From Fibrobacter sp. (GTDB taxonomy: Bacteria; Fibrobacterota; Fibrobacteria; Fibrobacterales; Fibrobacteraceae), in the NCBI GenBank assembly GCA_031271785.1, contig JAISUZ010000011.1, positions 1-64,000 on the forward strand: 64,000 bases of DNA. The letters run 5' to 3'. The translations under genes were made by a program, and so were the position numbers. Each line of letters starts with the position of its first letter. Position 1 is the first letter of the stretch. Below, piece by piece: positions 33,773 through 42,286 of this stretch. Under the pieces are notes generated by a model. That model had not been told where the DNA came from. It did not search any database and was given only the letters and a program-made list of their open reading frames with translations.

Positions 33773-35191
33773 TTATTCGCGGTTACCGGGTTGCCATTTT
33801 CCCGTACGGCGTTCTTCCGCCCGCGGGAGCCCATATTTGGCAAGCCGCGGTCCGATGCTGTCGATGTTGTCCTGCGAAAGCACATAGTCTTGAAGTTCGC
33901 CTTTCAAATACTTGTCGTAACCCACTAAATCCATATAACCCTGACCGGAAAGCGTGAAAAGAATGGTCTTTTCTTTTCCTTCTTCTTTTGCTTTCAGCGC
34001 CTCGCGAATCACGCCGGCCACCGCATGCGAAGATTCGGGAGCAATCACCCAGCCTTCGGTGCGCGCCCATGTCAGAGCCGCTTCAAAGCATTCCGTTTGC
34101 GGGAGCGAGAGAGGGTTATAAAGCCCTTCCACCACCGCCTGGCTCACAATCGGCGACATGCCGTGATAGCGAAGCCCGCCTGCGTGAATACTGCTCGGAA
34201 TGTAATCGTGCCCGAGGGTATGCATCGGAAGGAGCGGCGTAAATCCGGAAAGATCGCCGTAGTCATAAGTGAAAAGTCCGCGGGTGAGCGTGGGGCAGCT
34301 CGTGGGTTCCACCGGAATAATATCAATCTCGGCGCCGTTGATCTTATCGAGCGTAAACGGGAATGCGATTCCGGAAAAATTGGAACCGCCGCCGGCACAG
34401 CCGATCACCACATCGGGTTTCCGGATGCCAACCATCTCCAGTTGTTTTTTCGCCTCAAGCCCAATGATCGTTTGGTGAAGCATCACATGGTTTAACACGG
34501 AGCCGAGAGCGTATTTAGTGCACCCGGTTTTATCATTCACCGCAAGCTCCACCGCCTCGGAAATCGCAATCGCAAGCGAACCGGAACAATTCGGATCTTC
34601 CGCAAGAACTTTACGCCCGATCTCGGTTTCAAGACTCGGGCTTGAAACGCATTTACCGTCCCAGGTTTGCATCAATACTTTACGGAAAGGCTTTTGTTCA
34701 AAACTCACCTTCACCATAAACACTTTGCATTCGATTCCCATCAGTTTACAGGCAAACGAAAGCGCCGAACCCCACTGACCCGCGCCGGTTTCCGTGGTGA
34801 TGGTTTTAGTGCCCGCCTGCTTGTTATACCAAACCTGAGCAATCGCGCTGTTGCCTTTGTGACTCCCGGCAGGGCTTGCGCTCTCGTCTTTGTAATAAAT
34901 CTTGGCCGGAGTACCGAGATGCTGCTCAAGCCAGTACGCGCGGCGGAGCGGCGTCGGGTGCCAGCGCATTAAATGTTCGCGCACCTCTTCGGGGATTTCG
35001 ATCCACTGCTGCGTGCTCATTTCCTGCTCAAGAATATTCTCCGGAAAAATCGCGCTCATCTGCTGCAATGTGATCGGTTTACCGTCGGCGCCGAGCGGCG
35101 GAAGCATCGGCGTCGGAAGGTCGGCGGCTAAATTATACCAACGGCGAGGAATCTCGCGGGGGTCCAGTTCAATTTTAACGTGTTCGTACAT
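33773..35191 (-). CDS. trpB2: tryptophan synthase beta chain, TrpB2 type
   Basis: A 472-residue PLP enzyme with the TrpB2 long N-terminus (EIPRRWYNLAADLPTPMLPP), the PLP lysine in GSHKGN (Lys112) and the phosphate-binding GGGSNFSG. It joins indole and serine to make tryptophan. TrpB2 proteins are not bound to the usual TrpA contact surface; no trpA is nearby. Last gene of the minus-strand series running from ctpA, ending at a clear terminator. Confidence 0.92.
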   Translation of the reverse strand: MYEHVKIELDPREIPRRWYNLAADLPTPMLPPLGADGKPITLQQMSAIFPENILEQEMSTQQWIEIPEEVREHLMRWHPTPLRRAYWLEQHLGTPAKIYYKDESASPAGSHKGNSAIAQVWYNKQAGTKTITTETGAGQWGSALSFACKLMGIECKVFMVKVSFEQKPFRKVLMQTWDGKCVSSPSLETEIGRKVLAEDPNCSGSLAIAISEAVELAVNDKTGCTKYALGSVLNHVMLHQTIIGLEAKKQLEMVGIRKPDVVIGCAGGGSNFSGIAFPFTLDKINGAEIDIIPVEPTSCPTLTRGLFTYDYGDLSGFTPLLPMHTLGHDYIPSSIHAGGLRYHGMSPIVSQAVVEGLYNPLSLPQTECFEAALTWARTEGWVIAPESSHAVAGVIREALKAKEEGKEKTILFTLSGQGYMDLVGYDKYLKGELQDYVLSQDNIDSIGPRLAKYGLPRAEERRTGKWQPGNRE

Positions 35192-35218
35192 GGGCTGTCA
35201 TAGAGTTAAGTGAAACGT

Positions 35219-36223
35219 TTAATTCGGGCGCGCGCTCACCGAAGAGAAAAACTGAGCGAGCGTCTCGGAATATTTGGTGTCCGGTAGTTTTTGCGCAATT
35301 TGAATCGCCTGTTCCAAATGAGAAAGCGCGTCATTTTTTGCCAATTCAAAACTGGACGATTTTTCCAACCGGGCGATAATTTCTTCGGAAGTTTTATCCT
35401 GTGCGGCCCCGGCAAGCAGTATTTGCATTTCGGAGCGCTCGGTTTCGGAACAATTTTTGAAATAGTAAATCAGCGGCAACGTAATGAGTCCGTTGGCAAT
35501 ATCGGTAAATTTGGCTTTGTCCAGATTCTCGGCGCCTACGCCGTAATCCAAAAGATCATCAATAATTTGGAACGCAAGTCCGAAATGCGCTCCCATTTTC
35601 CCGCATTCTTCCACAACATCTGCCGGGAAGCCGGCAAGAATCGCGCCGATACGCGCCGCCGCATCCACCAAAGCCGCGGTCTTTCCGCTAATGACTTTAA
35701 TGTATTCGTCATAAGAAAGGTTCAAACGGCCGGCAAAATCAATTTCCATAATTTCGCCTGAAATTAAGTTGTCTGCAGCGGCCGAAAGAATCACCGGAAT
35801 GTTCGGATTTTTTTCCTCAATCACGCAACGCATCGCCTGCGACAAAAGGTAATCCCCAATGAGAACCGCGATCTTGTTTCCCCATAGGACATGAGCGGTG
35901 CGGTCACCGCGGCGGAGTTCCGTGCCGTCGATAATATCATCATGCACAAGGCTTGCCAGATGCAAAATTTCCACCGCCGCACCCGAAGCCCCCACGCGAA
36001 TTCTGTCCGGAGCAGACTCTCCCATATTGGAAACCATACAAAGTAAAGTAGCGCGAATCCGCTTTCCCTTTCTTTGGGTGAGCTGATCGATTCTCTCATG
36101 AATCCCCGGCGGAGCCGCTTGAACCACACCGGCAATATGATTTTCCACCTGCAAGAGATCCTCTTGAATAAGGTCTCTCGCCACGCCTAAAACTTTCTGA
36201 TAATTGGTCCGCGAAGGAATCAT
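35219..36223 (-). CDS. ispB: polyprenyl (octaprenyl/heptaprenyl) diphosphate synthase
   Basis: A 334-residue trans-isoprenyl diphosphate synthase with GKRIR (53-57), the first aspartate motif DDIID (95-99) and the second DDLLD (222-226). It elongates FPP with IPP to make the side chain of a respiratory quinone; chain length is not certain. A small residue (Ala90) sits five before the first motif, which suggests a long product. It follows gyrB after 5 bp. The ispB symbol is by similarity to the long-chain class. Confidence 0.88.
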   Translation of the reverse strand: MIPSRTNYQKVLGVARDLIQEDLLQVENHIAGVVQAAPPGIHERIDQLTQRKGKRIRATLLCMVSNMGESAPDRIRVGASGAAVEILHLASLVHDDIIDGTELRRGDRTAHVLWGNKIAVLIGDYLLSQAMRCVIEEKNPNIPVILSAAADNLISGEIMEIDFAGRLNLSYDEYIKVISGKTAALVDAAARIGAILAGFPADVVEECGKMGAHFGLAFQIIDDLLDYGVGAENLDKAKFTDIANGLITLPLIYYFKNCSETERSEMQILLAGAAQDKTSEEIIARLEKSSSFELAKNDALSHLEQAIQIAQKLPDTKYSETLAQFFSSVSARPN

Positions 36224-36228
36224 AAAAA

Positions 36229-38139
36229 CTAAATATCTAAATCGTTCAGCACTTTATAAGCATTCGACTCGATAAAGCGCCGGCGAGGCTCCACCGCTTC
36301 ACCCATCAACATGCTGAAAATCTGATCGGCAAGAATCCCGTCTTCCACGGAACATTGCTTCAAAAGCCGGGTGGCCGGGTCCATCGTGGTTTCGGCCAAT
36401 TGTTCCGGGTTCATTTCCCCAAGACCTTTATAGCGTTGGAGATAGATTTTTTTGCCTTCCGTGTTTTTGATCGCTTCGTCTTTCGATTCTTCGGTAAAAA
36501 GGTAAGTGTCCTGTTTGCCTACACGCAATTTATAGAGCGGCGGCTGCGCAAGGAACACATGCCCGGCATCTACCAGCGGGCGCATATAACGGAAAAAGAA
36601 CGTGAGGAGAAGCGTCTGAATGTGCGAGCCGTCCACATCGGCATCGGTCATGATAATGATTTTAAAATAGCGGAGCTTCTCCAACTTAAACTCATCACCG
36701 AGTCCGGACCCGATCGCGTTTGCCAAATTCTGAATTTCTTCGCTTTCCAAAATACGATCGAGACGCGCCTTTTCCACATTGAGAATCTTACCGCGAATCG
36801 GAAGAATCGCTTGAAAATCGCGCGTTCTGCCCTGCTTTGCAGAACCGCCCGCAGAATCACCTTCCACAATAAAGAGTTCGCATTCTTCCGGCTTGCGGCT
36901 GCTGCAATCGGCGAGTTTTCCCGGGAGTCCTCCCCCTTCGAGAATATTTTTACGGCGGGCAAGGTTGCGCGCTTTGTGCGCCGCTTCGCGGGCCACAGCG
37001 GCATTATACACTTTATCGAGAATGAGTTTAACGGTCGCCGGATTCTCATGGAAATATTCTTCGAGCTTTGCTCCGAACGCCGTTTCCACAAGCCCTTTTA
37101 CTTCGGAGTTTCCGAGTTTCCGTTTCGTTTGCCCTTCAAACTGAGGCTGCGAAATTTTAATCGCAATCACCGCCGTGAGCCCTTCGCGAATATCTTCCGG
37201 CGCAATCGAAATATCTTTCTTGCTTTTCGCCGCATGCATTTGAACAAATTTGGAAATCACGCGCGTAAGCGCGGATTTGAACCCGGTCACATGCGTTCCG
37301 CCGTCGTAAGTGTTTACGTTATTCACGAAACTGAAAAAGTTTTCCTGATAACTTTCGTTATACCAAAGCGCAATTTCAAGCGGATAATCTCCGGCTTCCA
37401 TCGTCAAATGAATCGGAGAAGCAAAGAGAGGTTTGCGGTTCTGATCCACATATTCCACAAAAGCGGATACTCCGCCCGGATAACAGAACGACTCGGTAAC
37501 AAACCCTTCCGGATCGCGTTCATCGGTCACCGTCAAACGAAGCCCGCTCATCAGGAACGCAAGTTCGCGGCAGCGCGTAGCGAGCGTTTCATAAGAATAA
37601 ACGGTTTCGGTAAAAATCGTAGGGTCCGGATAAAAGGTCACCGTAGTTCCGGTAGGTTCTTCCGTCGCGCCCAAATCTCTTTGAGGAGCCAAAGGAGCGC
37701 CTCTCGAAAAATCCTGTTCTACAAGCCGTCCGTTTCGTTTCACGGAAACCACTAATTTTTCGGAAAGCGCGTTCACGCAGCTCACGCCCACCCCATGAAG
37801 CCCTGCGGAAACCTTATAAGAATTGTTGTCGAATTTTCCGCCGGCATGCAATTTGGTCATCACCACTTGAATCGTACCGACACCCTCTTTCGGGTGAATA
37901 TCCGTCGGAATCCCGCGGCCGTTGTCGCTCACGCGAATGCCGTTGCCGGGAAGAATCGCAAGTTCAATATGCGTGCAATAGCCTGCAAGAGCTTCATCCA
38001 CCGAGTTATCCACCACTTCCCAAACCAGGTGATGCAGACCGCGCGTATCGGTAGAACCGATATACATTGCCGGGCGAACGCGGACAGCTTCAAGGCCTTC
38101 TAAAACGGTAATACTTGAGCCGGTATATTCTTCAGACAT
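36229..38139 (-). CDS. gyrB: DNA gyrase subunit B
   Basis: The 636-residue ATPase subunit: GHKL motifs EVVDNSVDEALAG, SDNGRGIPTDIH and AGLHGVGVSCVNALS, transducer, then a TOPRIM domain with EGDSAGGSAKQGR, LPIRGKILNVEKAR and DADVDGSHI, and the family tail YKGLGEMNPEQL. Features are of gyrB more than parE. QLWE of most gyrases is QLAE here, a small oddity. It lies 21 bp after dciA and is not beside a gyrA. dciA-gyrB linkage is common round replication origins, but no dnaA or dnaN is present. Confidence 0.92.
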   Translation of the reverse strand: MSEEYTGSSITVLEGLEAVRVRPAMYIGSTDTRGLHHLVWEVVDNSVDEALAGYCTHIELAILPGNGIRVSDNGRGIPTDIHPKEGVGTIQVVMTKLHAGGKFDNNSYKVSAGLHGVGVSCVNALSEKLVVSVKRNGRLVEQDFSRGAPLAPQRDLGATEEPTGTTVTFYPDPTIFTETVYSYETLATRCRELAFLMSGLRLTVTDERDPEGFVTESFCYPGGVSAFVEYVDQNRKPLFASPIHLTMEAGDYPLEIALWYNESYQENFFSFVNNVNTYDGGTHVTGFKSALTRVISKFVQMHAAKSKKDISIAPEDIREGLTAVIAIKISQPQFEGQTKRKLGNSEVKGLVETAFGAKLEEYFHENPATVKLILDKVYNAAVAREAAHKARNLARRKNILEGGGLPGKLADCSSRKPEECELFIVEGDSAGGSAKQGRTRDFQAILPIRGKILNVEKARLDRILESEEIQNLANAIGSGLGDEFKLEKLRYFKIIIMTDADVDGSHIQTLLLTFFFRYMRPLVDAGHVFLAQPPLYKLRVGKQDTYLFTEESKDEAIKNTEGKKIYLQRYKGLGEMNPEQLAETTMDPATRLLKQCSVEDGILADQIFSMLMGEAVEPRRRFIESNAYKVLNDLDI

Positions 38140-38160
38140 AATTCCTCTTCCCTATCAGGG

Positions 38161-38538
38161 TCAAACAAAGCAAATATCAATAATAGCTGGCTTTTGCAAG
38201 ACAGAGTTACAGCGTTCAATAATAGCTTTTTTTTGCAAAAAAATCTCGGATTTCAGCACCGCTTGAGGCACTTTTAAGAACAGTTTTTTTTGTTTAAGAT
38301 CCGCAATGGAAATACGCGCGGCAAGGGTCGCTCCGACAATCTCAACAAAGTGGCGATTCAGCGTAAGAAGGTCGTTTTTATCCCGTAAATTCGGGTGATT
38401 CAACAGATGTTCCAAAAGAATCGAGGCGTCTTCCGGGCGGTTTCTCTTTTGCCGGAAAAGCTTAAACTTTTTAAAAAAAGGATCCTTTTTTTGAGGGTCG
38501 AAATCAGGGTCGTCTTGAAACGCGTAAAAGTCTTTCAT
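38161..38538 (-). CDS. dciA: DciA-like protein (DUF721), replicative helicase loader
   Basis: The 125-residue protein ends with the DUF721/DciA fold pattern: LNRHFVEIVGATLAARISI, then LKQKKLFLKVPQAVLKSEI and KKAIIERCNSVL. DciA loads the DnaB helicase in bacteria lacking DnaC. The first 45 residues are charged and variable. Location immediately upstream of gyrB matches the usual neighbourhood of dciA and strengthens the call. Confidence 0.78.
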   Translation of the reverse strand: MKDFYAFQDDPDFDPQKKDPFFKKFKLFRQKRNRPEDASILLEHLLNHPNLRDKNDLLTLNRHFVEIVGATLAARISIADLKQKKLFLKVPQAVLKSEIFLQKKAIIERCNSVLQKPAIIDICFV

Positions 38539-38542
38539 CGCC

Positions 38543-39337
38543 TTAAATCAGCAGGAATTTGGAAAGCATAAAACCGCCGATCAAAATACTCGTCATACTT
38601 GCGACAACCGTCGCCTTCGTGCTTCTCCCCACACCCTCGGCGCCGTTACTTGTAGTGTAACCGAAATAACAGGCATAACTTGCAATAAAAAATCCGAACA
38701 GCGCCGCTTTAATTAAGCCCACGATAAAATCCCAATCCTGATAAAACATCCGCACGCCGTAAAAGAAAACATGCCAGGAAACATCCTTAAAAAAGTACGC
38801 CACCGTAAAGCCGCCCAAAAGCCCGATAAGAATACTGATAATCGTCAGAACCGGGAGCATCAGCACCGTTGCAATCAAACGCGGAGCGAGTAAAAATTTA
38901 TACGGATTCAACCCTAAAACCTTATAAGCATCAAGCTGTTCCGTCACCGCCATGGTACCGAGTTCGGAACACATGGAAGCTCCCACACGCCCGGCAAGAA
39001 CCATTGCCGTAAGAATCGGACAAAGCTCCACCATCACGGATTTCCCGACAGCCATCCCCACAAACACCAAGGGAATCATATCGGCAAACTGATACGCAAG
39101 CTGCCACGCCATAATACTTCCGGTCGCAACCGATGCGGCAAACACCACGGGAATACTCGTCACTCCCATGGAATACATCTGCTCTACCGTCGTGTGAAAA
39201 TTGGAAAAAGCGCCCGGGATATTTTTAAACAGTTCCCAAACAAAAACCAAATATCCGACCACCGTTTCCACAAACTTTCGAACATAGTGTCCGAAAGAAT
39301 CTGCCGCCCGGTTAGAAAGACGAATTAAAGAAGACAT
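38543..39337 (-). CDS. mlaE: MlaE-family lipid transport ABC permease
   Basis: A 264-residue permease with five to six membrane segments and the MlaE signature: EQMYSMGVTSIPVVF, VELCPILTAMVLAGRVGAS and ELGTMAVTEQLDAYKVLG. With an MlaF ATPase and MlaD it moves phospholipids between membranes; those partners are not in the window. It overlaps ctpA at TAATG and is followed by dciA after 4 bp. Confidence 0.92.
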   Translation of the reverse strand: MSSLIRLSNRAADSFGHYVRKFVETVVGYLVFVWELFKNIPGAFSNFHTTVEQMYSMGVTSIPVVFAASVATGSIMAWQLAYQFADMIPLVFVGMAVGKSVMVELCPILTAMVLAGRVGASMCSELGTMAVTEQLDAYKVLGLNPYKFLLAPRLIATVLMLPVLTIISILIGLLGGFTVAYFFKDVSWHVFFYGVRMFYQDWDFIVGLIKAALFGFFIASYACYFGYTTSNGAEGVGRSTKATVVASMTSILIGGFMLSKFLLI

Positions 39338-41151
39338 TATTTCTTTTTCTTGGCGCTCGACGTTTTGGAACTTTTTTTCGCAGGGCTTGCGGATTTCGGC
39401 GCGGTAATGGCTTTATTATAAAGATTCATATCCGACAAGTATTTAATCGCCTCGTTCAACTGCGTATCGGACCCCAAAGTAAACGCCGTACTTACGGAGT
39501 CTCCGGCCACCGCCGTGAGCAATTCGCGCTTGATACCGTCTTTAATATACTGTTTGCTTTCTTCAAATTGAACGTTGCGATACACATCGAGAGATTCTCT
39601 CAATTTTTTCATGCTTTCGGAAAGCGCCGGATTCGTGATCGTCTTTGAGGAATCGCCGAGGAAGTTTTGTTCCTTAATCAGAGTTTCTTCCAGGAAATCC
39701 GCCGTAACGGCAGCATTGCTTTTGATTTTGGTAAAGTTCGTGTCTTTCAAACAAAAATCTTTAAATTGGGTAAAGAGAGAATCCGAAACCATCCAGTTCA
39801 TATCCACCGTTTCTTTGCGTGCTTCGAGAGCCGGGCGGATTTTCACGGCAAATTTGAAATACATTCCCATTCTTTCTTGCGCCTGCACCACCCATGGAAG
39901 CGGATCGAGTTCAATATCCACATCGGGCGCAATGCCGCCTGCGCCGAACATTTTCCGGCCGCCGGCCGTCACAAACGTATCCACTACCGCCGTATCAATC
40001 TTCACGGAATCTTCCGGAGTCTTTTCCGCAGCGAGTTCGTCTTCCAGATTTTTCTCCGCAATGGCAAGCCCTTTAATTCCGTTTTCCGGTTTGTTGATAC
40101 AACGCCCGAACGGCAGATAATAGAACGCCGTAGTGAGTTTCAGTGCATGACCCTGGTTATCCAAGGGGAAAATCGTCTGCACGGAACCTTTACCGAAAGT
40201 GGTTTTTCCGATAATCAAACCGCGGTCCCAATCCTGAATGGCGCCGGCCACAATTTCGGAAGCGCTCGCCGAACCTTGATTCACAAGCACAATCAACGGC
40301 ACTTCTTTTCCTAAAATTCCGTTGCGGCGCGCATGGCTTTCCGTCTTTTGCGTTCTGCCGCGGGTACTCACAATCACATCGCCCTGTTTCAAGAAAAGTT
40401 CCGCCACTTCAATCGCCTGATTCAAAAGTCCGCCCGGATTATAACGAAGGTCGAGCACCAATTTTTTCATGCCCTGCGCCTGCAGTTTGCGGAGAGCATC
40501 TTCCACATCGCTCGAAGTTTTTTGAGAGAATGTGGCGAGTTTAATGTAACCGATCTCTTTATTGAGCATGGCAAAATAAGGAACCGCATGCACGACAATT
40601 TTCGCGCGCGTAATCGTAAAGTCAATCAAGTCGGGCGCGCCTTCGCGGGCAATAGAAACCGTCACGTTCGTCCCAACTTTTCCGCGGAGTTTTTCTACCG
40701 CTTCATCGAGCGTTAAATTTCTAGTCTCTTTCCCGTCGATTTTTAAAATGCGGTCACCGGCGCGAATCCCAAGCGAAAAAGCCGGCGTTCCGGCAAGCGG
40801 CGAAACCACCGTCAAAACATTATCGCGTAAACCGATGGTAATACCAACGCCGCCGAATTCACCTTCCGTCGAAATCTTAAGCGACTCCGATTCTTTCGGG
40901 TCAAAAACCGCCGTATGCGGATCCAGAATTCCGCGAATCCCCTGCACCGCCGCCGCCGAAAGTTCCGCCGGGTCCACGGCTTCCACATAACGCAGGTTGA
41001 TTTCGGAGAAGACTTTATTCAAGCGGGAGAGTTCTTCATAAAAATCCGCCGGTTCTTTTTTCGTTTCCGCCGAAAAGGCAAAACCGAAACCCGCGGCAAG
41101 ACTCAATAAAAAAACGAAGACCGAAACAGAAAGAGAATACTGTGTTTTCAT
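39337..41151 (-). CDS. ctpA: C-terminal processing protease (S41, CtpA/Prc-like)
   Basis: A 604-residue periplasmic protease: signal/anchor at 5-28, PDZ domain about 90-170 (GVGITIGLRDNVLTVVSPL), and S41 core with GSASAS (293-298) holding the catalytic Ser and the lysine in FGKGSVQ (Lys321). A long C-terminal extension (about 400-604) contains a helical segment and a lysine-rich end. It cuts proteins from their C-termini. It overlaps mlaE by one base and heads the run ctpA-mlaE-dciA-gyrB-ispB-trpB2. Confidence 0.9.
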   Translation of the reverse strand: MKTQYSLSVSVFVFLLSLAAGFGFAFSAETKKEPADFYEELSRLNKVFSEINLRYVEAVDPAELSAAAVQGIRGILDPHTAVFDPKESESLKISTEGEFGGVGITIGLRDNVLTVVSPLAGTPAFSLGIRAGDRILKIDGKETRNLTLDEAVEKLRGKVGTNVTVSIAREGAPDLIDFTITRAKIVVHAVPYFAMLNKEIGYIKLATFSQKTSSDVEDALRKLQAQGMKKLVLDLRYNPGGLLNQAIEVAELFLKQGDVIVSTRGRTQKTESHARRNGILGKEVPLIVLVNQGSASASEIVAGAIQDWDRGLIIGKTTFGKGSVQTIFPLDNQGHALKLTTAFYYLPFGRCINKPENGIKGLAIAEKNLEDELAAEKTPEDSVKIDTAVVDTFVTAGGRKMFGAGGIAPDVDIELDPLPWVVQAQERMGMYFKFAVKIRPALEARKETVDMNWMVSDSLFTQFKDFCLKDTNFTKIKSNAAVTADFLEETLIKEQNFLGDSSKTITNPALSESMKKLRESLDVYRNVQFEESKQYIKDGIKRELLTAVAGDSVSTAFTLGSDTQLNEAIKYLSDMNLYNKAITAPKSASPAKKSSKTSSAKKKK

Positions 41152-41196
41152 AGGTTAAAAAATACAATTTCCGAAAGAAAAGAAAAAAGACGAAAG

Positions 41197-41226
41197 AAAA
41201 AACCCGGCGTTAACGCCGGGTTTTTA
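41197..41226 (-). terminator. Rho-independent terminator of the sigma factor gene
   Basis: AACCCGGCGTTAACGCCGGGTT is a near-perfect palindrome with a T-run on the minus strand, 25 bp after the sigma factor stop. Confidence 0.9.
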
Positions 41227-41251
41227 GAGATTGAGAGAGGAGAGAATCAAA

Positions 41252-42109
41252 TTAAGCCACTTCGTGCAAGAGATGCGCCTTGCGGTTTTCCCGGAGCTTT
41301 GCGAGCGCATTTTCTTTTACTTGCCGCACGCGTTCTTTGGAAAGCCCTACAATTCGTCCGATTTCTTTCAAATTGAGATCGGCATCCACATCCATTCCGT
41401 AATAAAGTCCGATCACGCGATTTTCCTGAGCGGTCAAATTCTCTCCGAGAATTTCGCGCATGCTATCCACTTGATCTTGCTTTTCGGCAAGAGCATCGGT
41501 TCTTTCGGTTTCATCGGCAAGGCAGTCGCCGAGAGTCATATCGCCGTCTTCACCAACGGGTGTTTCCATGGAAGTGGACTTGTTACCCATCATGAGGATT
41601 TTTTCAATTTCATGCGTTTTATAGCGGCTCGCCCCTTCAAGGCTTTGCGGATCAATCGTGTATTGACCGCCCACCACCTGGCGCGTTTGAGTGCCCACAC
41701 GGTTAAAGCGGCGAAGCACAAGTTCCTTTTCGGCGCTGATTCTCACCAATCGCGCTTTTTCGGAAATGGCGCGGGTAATATTTTGGCGAATCCACCAAAC
41801 CGCGTAGCTGATAAACTTGATTTTTTGTTTCGGGTCAAAACGGTGAGCCGCTTCAATCAGCCCGATATTTCCTTCGTTAATCAATTCGTTCACATCCAAA
41901 CCCTGACCTTTATAAAGGTTTGCAATGTTTACTACAAATTTCAAGTTCGATTTAATCAAAAGATCCAATGCGCGGCGATCCCCTTCGGAAATTTTCTTGA
42001 GTAAAAGAGCTTCCTGTTCTCTTGTCAAGAGAGGATACTTGGCAATGTTATTTAAGTATTGAAAATAGATACTCTTTTCATTCCATTCTTTGGTGCTTTT
42101 CTGACTCAT
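41252..42109 (-). CDS. RNA polymerase sigma-70 family factor (short RpoD/group 2 type)
   Basis: A 285-residue sigma factor lacking region 1.1 and the long non-conserved insert. Region 1.2 (YFQYLNNIAKYPLLTREQE), region 2 with LIKSNLKFVVNIANLYKGQGLD, INEGNIGLIEAAHRFD and KFISYAVWWIRQNI, a diverged region 3, and region 4 with LKEIGRIVGLSKERVRQVKENA are all visible. Short primary factors occur in Bacteroidota, so either a primary or an alternative factor is possible. ATG at 42109 with GAGG six bases upstream is preferred. Monocistronic, closed by a strong terminator; divergent from a LytS-like kinase. Confidence 0.88.
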   Translation of the reverse strand: MSQKSTKEWNEKSIYFQYLNNIAKYPLLTREQEALLLKKISEGDRRALDLLIKSNLKFVVNIANLYKGQGLDVNELINEGNIGLIEAAHRFDPKQKIKFISYAVWWIRQNITRAISEKARLVRISAEKELVLRRFNRVGTQTRQVVGGQYTIDPQSLEGASRYKTHEIEKILMMGNKSTSMETPVGEDGDMTLGDCLADETERTDALAEKQDQVDSMREILGENLTAQENRVIGLYYGMDVDADLNLKEIGRIVGLSKERVRQVKENALAKLRENRKAHLLHEVA

Positions 42110-42286
42110 CGCGAACCTCGTTACTGAAACCACTTTGTTGATGACGTAAATCTAAACCGGACGCAAAAGCCGTGTGTCATGACTCACACTCAGGTTCGCA
42201 AAAATTTTGTCCGGAAAAACCGGAGTTTGGTCAGATTTTTGTCACAAAAAGCGCTTAAAATGTCATAAAACGCCTATATTGGATAA
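42110..42286. promoter_or_regulatory. divergent intergenic region between sigma factor and sensor kinase
   Basis: 177 bp without genes that must hold both promoters. A TATATT box lies 12 nt before the kinase ATG at 42287, a small hairpin TCCGG-AAAAA-CCGGA is at 42210-42224, and an imperfect palindrome GTGTCATGACTCAC is at 42174-42187. The last could be an operator. No site is established. Confidence 0.35.

Noticed and set aside
36355-37755. 466-codon open frame on the plus strand opposite gyrB
   Set aside because: It is the antisense shadow of gyrB, with no start signal, low-complexity basic composition and no family features.
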